DNA of 58,469 bases from Rhizoclosmatium globosum (taxonomy: Eukaryota; Chytridiomycota; Chytridiomycetes; Chytridiales; Chytriomycetaceae): the NCBI GenBank assembly GCA_002104985.1, contig MCGO01000226.1, forward strand, positions 1 through 58,469. Direction: 5' to 3'. Position 1 is the first letter of the stretch. Each line of letters begins with the position of its first letter. Positions 55,176 through 58,469 of the stretch are shown here, in pieces. The notes beneath the pieces are model-generated. The model worked only from the letters and a program-made list of their open reading frames with translations. It did not search any database and was not told the origin of the DNA. The position numbers and the translations under genes were made by a program.

Positions 55176-55760
55176 CGTTCCTCTAAATACCGTCCTCTAA
55201 TACCGTCCTCTAATACCGTCCTCCAACAGCGTCCTGTGTTACTGTCTCCAACAGCGTCCTCCGACAGCGTCCTGTTTTACCGTTCTCCGACAGCGTCCTG
55301 TGTTACCGTCCTCTAACAGCGTACTCCAGGTTACCGTCCTCCGACAGCGTCCTGTGTTACCGTCCTTCAACAGCGTCCTGTGTTACCGTCCTCCAACAGC
55401 GTCCTGTGTTACCGTCCTCTAACAGCGTCCTCTAATACCGTCCTCCAACAGTGTCCTGTGTTACCGTCCTCTAACAGCGTCCTGTGTTACCGTCCTCCAA
55501 CAGCGTCCTGTGTTACCGTCCTCTAACAGCGTCTCCAATTACCGTCCTCCAACAGCGTCCTGTGTTACCGTCCTCCAACAGCGTCCTGTTTACCGTCCTC
55601 CAACAGCGTCCTCCAACAGCGTCCTCCAACAGCGTCCTGTTTTACTGTTCTCCGACAGCGTCCTGTGTTACCGTCCTCTAACAGCGTACTCCAGGTTACC
55701 GTCCTCCGACAGCGTCCTGTGTTACCGTCCTTCAACAGCGTCCTGTGTTACAGTCCTCTG
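55176..55760 (+). repeat. array of 13-15 bp words (large array 2)
   Basis: Same vocabulary and orientation as array 1, more diverged (extra GTCCTCTAATACC units at the left edge; CTAAC and CCGAC variants). A block of about 105 bp starting near 55284 recurs near 55648. Part of that block (AACAGCGTACTCCAGG, then CCGACAGCGTCC) is also at the left edge of array 1. The array separates the 5' end of the minus-strand 948-residue gene from the plus-strand dioxygenase-like gene. Confidence 0.95.
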
Positions 55761-56041
55761 AAAGCACCCTCCAAAAACAACAAAAAGAAACTGTGGTGTA
55801 AACCTAAGTTGTCTTCTTCTTTAAGCCTGATGTCTATCTCTCATAAAACCAATCTCACATCAATGTTTAGCAAAACCAAGCTTCCAAAAAAATAGACTCA
55901 GACTTTGTGGAAAATATGGCATAATTTTGATTAAATTTCATCCAATGCATTTAGGGGTAATAGTTTAATATTCTTTTTCTGCAAAGATGGAGGTTTTTAT
56001 TGTAGTGTACCTAAAACAATTTGAAGTAATTATATCTATTA

Positions 56042-58398
56042 ATGCATTCTTTGTTTTTGGGTCCTGATTTTCTCTTTTTGGAAAAGGCGTCTCCAATTCA
56101 TTGTCATCGGCTGCCTCAGCAGAGCTGCCCTCAATCAAGGAACTCTGGAAGTGGATCTATAGTAAGTTCCTCCTGTTTCTATGCACATTCCCTTGAGCTG
56201 TTGGCAACATCTTTGCCTTCTTGCTTGTTGTCCAACTGAGGATGGCTCTCTTCCTGTACTGTACATAGGGAGCCTTCTCTGAACTCATCCAAGGCTGCAC
56301 TGTGCATGCTTTGGAAGGGTTTGCTGACAGCATGTAGAGAAGGTAAAGAGGCAGTGTTTCTTCTCAGCTTGTCCAACTGAGGATGGCTCTCTTCCTGTAC
56401 TGTACATAGGGAGCCTTCTCTGAACTCATCCAAGGCTGCACTGTGCATGCTTTGGAAGGGTTTGCTGACAGCATGTAGAGAAGGTAAAGAGGCAGTGTTT
56501 CTTCTCAGCTTGTCCAACTGAGGATGGCTCTCTTCCTGTACTGTACATAGGGAGCCTTCTCTGAACTCATCCAAGGCTGCACTGTGCATGCTTTGGAAGG
56601 GTTTGCTGACAGCATGTAGAGAAGGTAAAGAGGCAGTGTTTCTTCTCAGCTTGTCCAACTGAGGATGGCTCTCTTCCTGTACTGTACATAGGGAGCCTTC
56701 TCTGAACTCATCCAAGGCTGCACTGTGCATGCTTTGGAAGGGTTTGACATGATGTAGCTCTTGTCCAAAGGGCATCCCTTATCTTTTTGAGCAACATCCT
56801 TGGCTCTTTCCTTATATCTTATTTTTCATTATGTCCGATTCACACTTGTATTGCGTTTATAGTTTAGATTAATGCCAAAGGTAACGCGCCTTTCAAGCTG
56901 GTTACCTCCAAGGCCAGTCACAAGAAAATGCAGAATATTGATGCCCAGGATTCTATCAAATCTACACAGCTAGTATGGTTATCTCTTACTTGTCTTCTTG
57001 TCTCCTGTTCTGCATTTTGACCTATCTTTTCTTTTAAGACAAGCAATCTGTTTCAAGTTTATTCTCAAAGTGTGCCTTGTTCCTTGTCTGGCCCTTGTCC
57101 AACAACTCTAGGCAAATTTTCTGAAAATTTTGCCTCTGTTACAGATAAGGTATGAAAAGAACCCTAAAGTCTTGTTGTTGTTAAGGCAAATTATTACAGT
57201 GTGATTGCAGCAGTCCTTCCAAACAAGCACATACACCTGATTCAGACAGTGAGGAAGAAGAAGATTTTTCTGATGACACTTTAGAAGAAGAGGTGTCTCC
57301 TTTTGTTTGGTCTTATGATTGTAAGTTTTAAATTTTGGGGTCCCTTGCTTTGATTAATTTTTTTGGAAAAATGAGATATGATTCCTGTCTCTGAATGGAC
57401 AGGTGCCCATCCTTTAAAGGATTGTAAAACACCAGAGTACCTTGAGAACAATGCTTCTTTTCCTCCTTCTCAAAAGCCTTGCCCAGAACGTAGGAAAACC
57501 CACAAAAACTTGGTCCAAACTATCTTAAAGTATAAGGTGTTTCTTCAAACTGCACACTTGCAGACATCAAAAGACGCAAGCTCCTCATTGGTCAGAAACC
57601 ACCCCCTTTTGTGAATGACATTGCCAACTATATTGATCTGTCTGAAGGTGGAAATGTGTTCACCACAGATGGCCATTTACTTCTCTCTGTTATGCCATCT
57701 TTTCTGGACCATGTCTACTACACAAAAGATTCTGCCACTCAAACCTATGGCAGAGGTTTTTTCAGCTGGGGAATCAAGTATATCATGCTGAATCTGTGGC
57801 CCTTGGTGCTCTTATAGCATTAGCAGGATCGTTTAAGAAGCTCCCCCAGCCCAATGACATTCGCCATGATGGATATGCCCGTTTTGGTGGAGTGCTTCAT
57901 TTAGGCTTGCGCTTTCCTCGTGGCCACTATTTTGCAGAAAAATATGATGGTGGTATTGTTCCTTCTGCCGATTGTTCAAGTTCTTATTCTAGAAAAGCAT
58001 ACAGTGCTTATCAAAGGAGTATGGCTCCCATTCAGCAAGCAATTGGTCTCTTATACTCACTTCTGGCACCAAAGGCCTATGAACGGGACCAAAAAATTGT
58101 AAATTTTTACTCAAGAGCCACAGGTCTCATTGAAGCAATCTCATGCAGCCGCACAACAAAACTCATGGTTGCCATTCCAATCTGTGACAATGTAACCGTT
58201 CATTTTGATGGAAAGGATGATGGGCATAATGATACGTTAGCCCCAATGACTGTATTTGGCTATTTTGAAGGGGGGTGGTTGGTCTTCCCTGGTCTAATGG
58301 TCAAGGTGAAATATGTTCTGGGACATATGTGCTCACCAGACCTCACTTTTTGGAACATTGTATCACAGAAATCACAGGTCCTAAAATGTTTGATGTAA
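56042..58398 (+). CDS. 2-oxoglutarate/Fe(II) dioxygenase-like protein of TET/JBP type (probably incomplete, frameshifted)
   Basis: Exons 56042-56161, 56868-56972, 57039-57149, 57200-57320, 57376-57529, and 57574 onward fit by phase. The N-terminal part is Lys/Ser-rich, then acidic (SDSEEEEDFSDD). The last exon carries NVTVHFDGKDDG (H-x-D iron motif, His codon at 58201) and GYFEGGWLVFPGLMVKVKY, the double-stranded beta-helix strands seen in TET/JBP-like fungal enzymes that oxidise 5-methylcytosine and are often linked to KDZ transposons. The expected distal His appears as Asn (58354-58356). A T6 run at 57757-57762 needs one more T to keep frame. The stop at 58396-58398 may be intronic (donor CAG/GTCCTA), with more exons beyond the window. 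Confidence 0.5.
56228..56745. repeat. 141-bp tandem repeat, 3.7 copies
   Basis: Near-identical units start at 56231, 56372, 56513 and 56654 (marker TCCAACTGAGGATGGCTC); the last is cut after about 115 bp. The period is a multiple of three, so a minus-strand frame of 198 codons (56775-56179) remains open through the copies. On the plus strand the block lies in the presumed first intron (56162-56867) of the dioxygenase-like gene, which I think is the better reading. Confidence 0.9.
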
Positions 58399-58469
58399 AT
58401 CATCAATAGTCCAGCTATTTCACTCCCGTAATCAATCAAGAGACAAATGGATCAAAAATTACTGGACCA

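Noticed and set aside
56179..56775. Minus-strand 198-codon frame made of 47-residue repeats
   Set aside because: The 141-bp period keeps any open frame open, and good plus-strand splice sites put the repeat in an intron. Kept as a question, not called as a gene.

Overview
The window is nuclear DNA of a filamentous or zoosporic fungus, most likely a chytrid (Chytridiomycota). Reasons: nearly every gene is split by short GT-AG introns (mostly 45-60 nt). Fungal-type genes (two Pam17 import-motor paralogues, a wax-synthase-like O-acyltransferase, an LPMO-like secreted protein) sit beside a DM10-domain EFHC1-type axonemal protein, which implies a flagellum, and a PTEN phosphatase. Several single-pass membrane proteins end in SH3 or SAM domains. 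Exon boundaries below were derived by hand from splice sites, reading-phase bookkeeping and paralogue comparison; none is experimentally confirmed.

Layout. 1-1799: an inverted pair of tRNA-Arg(ACG) genes and sparse spacer. 1800-16000: one membrane protein with two SH3 domains, followed by a tandem array of five related PPxY/coiled-coil genes with the same intron positions. Most carry a lesion (nonsense codon, one-base indel or frayed C-terminus). A sixth copy is a relic split by a decayed pogo-like DNA transposon with inverted terminal repeats. 16000-26200: small membrane protein, RtcB-like RNA ligase, F-box-like/ankyrin protein, Pam17, PTEN, second Pam17, APC-family permease and a secreted bulb-type lectin. 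26477: a third tRNA-Arg(ACG).

27200-48400: secreted proteins (LPMO-like; Gln/Asn/Trp-rich modular protein; FAD-linked oxidase), a Ser-rich coiled-coil protein, the EFHC-like axonemal protein, a calponin-homology protein, an O-acyltransferase, an M13 metallopeptidase, a CHAP amidase, a cytosolic 5'-nucleotidase III, tRNA-Val, a large TM protein with a C-terminal SAM domain, and a coiled-coil protein. 48600-49700: two decayed protein-kinase copies.

50460-58469 (window end): a block unlike the rest, probably a mobile or selfish element that interrupts a SAM-domain gene. It holds three arrays of short 13-15 bp words (one inverted), a small coiled-coil gene, a 948-codon multi-exon gene of no recognised family, and a multi-exon gene ending in a 2-oxoglutarate/Fe(II) dioxygenase-like domain of the TET/JBP type with an intronic 141-bp tandem repeat. 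The two large word arrays lie directly upstream of the two minus-strand genes. This is the best candidate here for an undescribed system.
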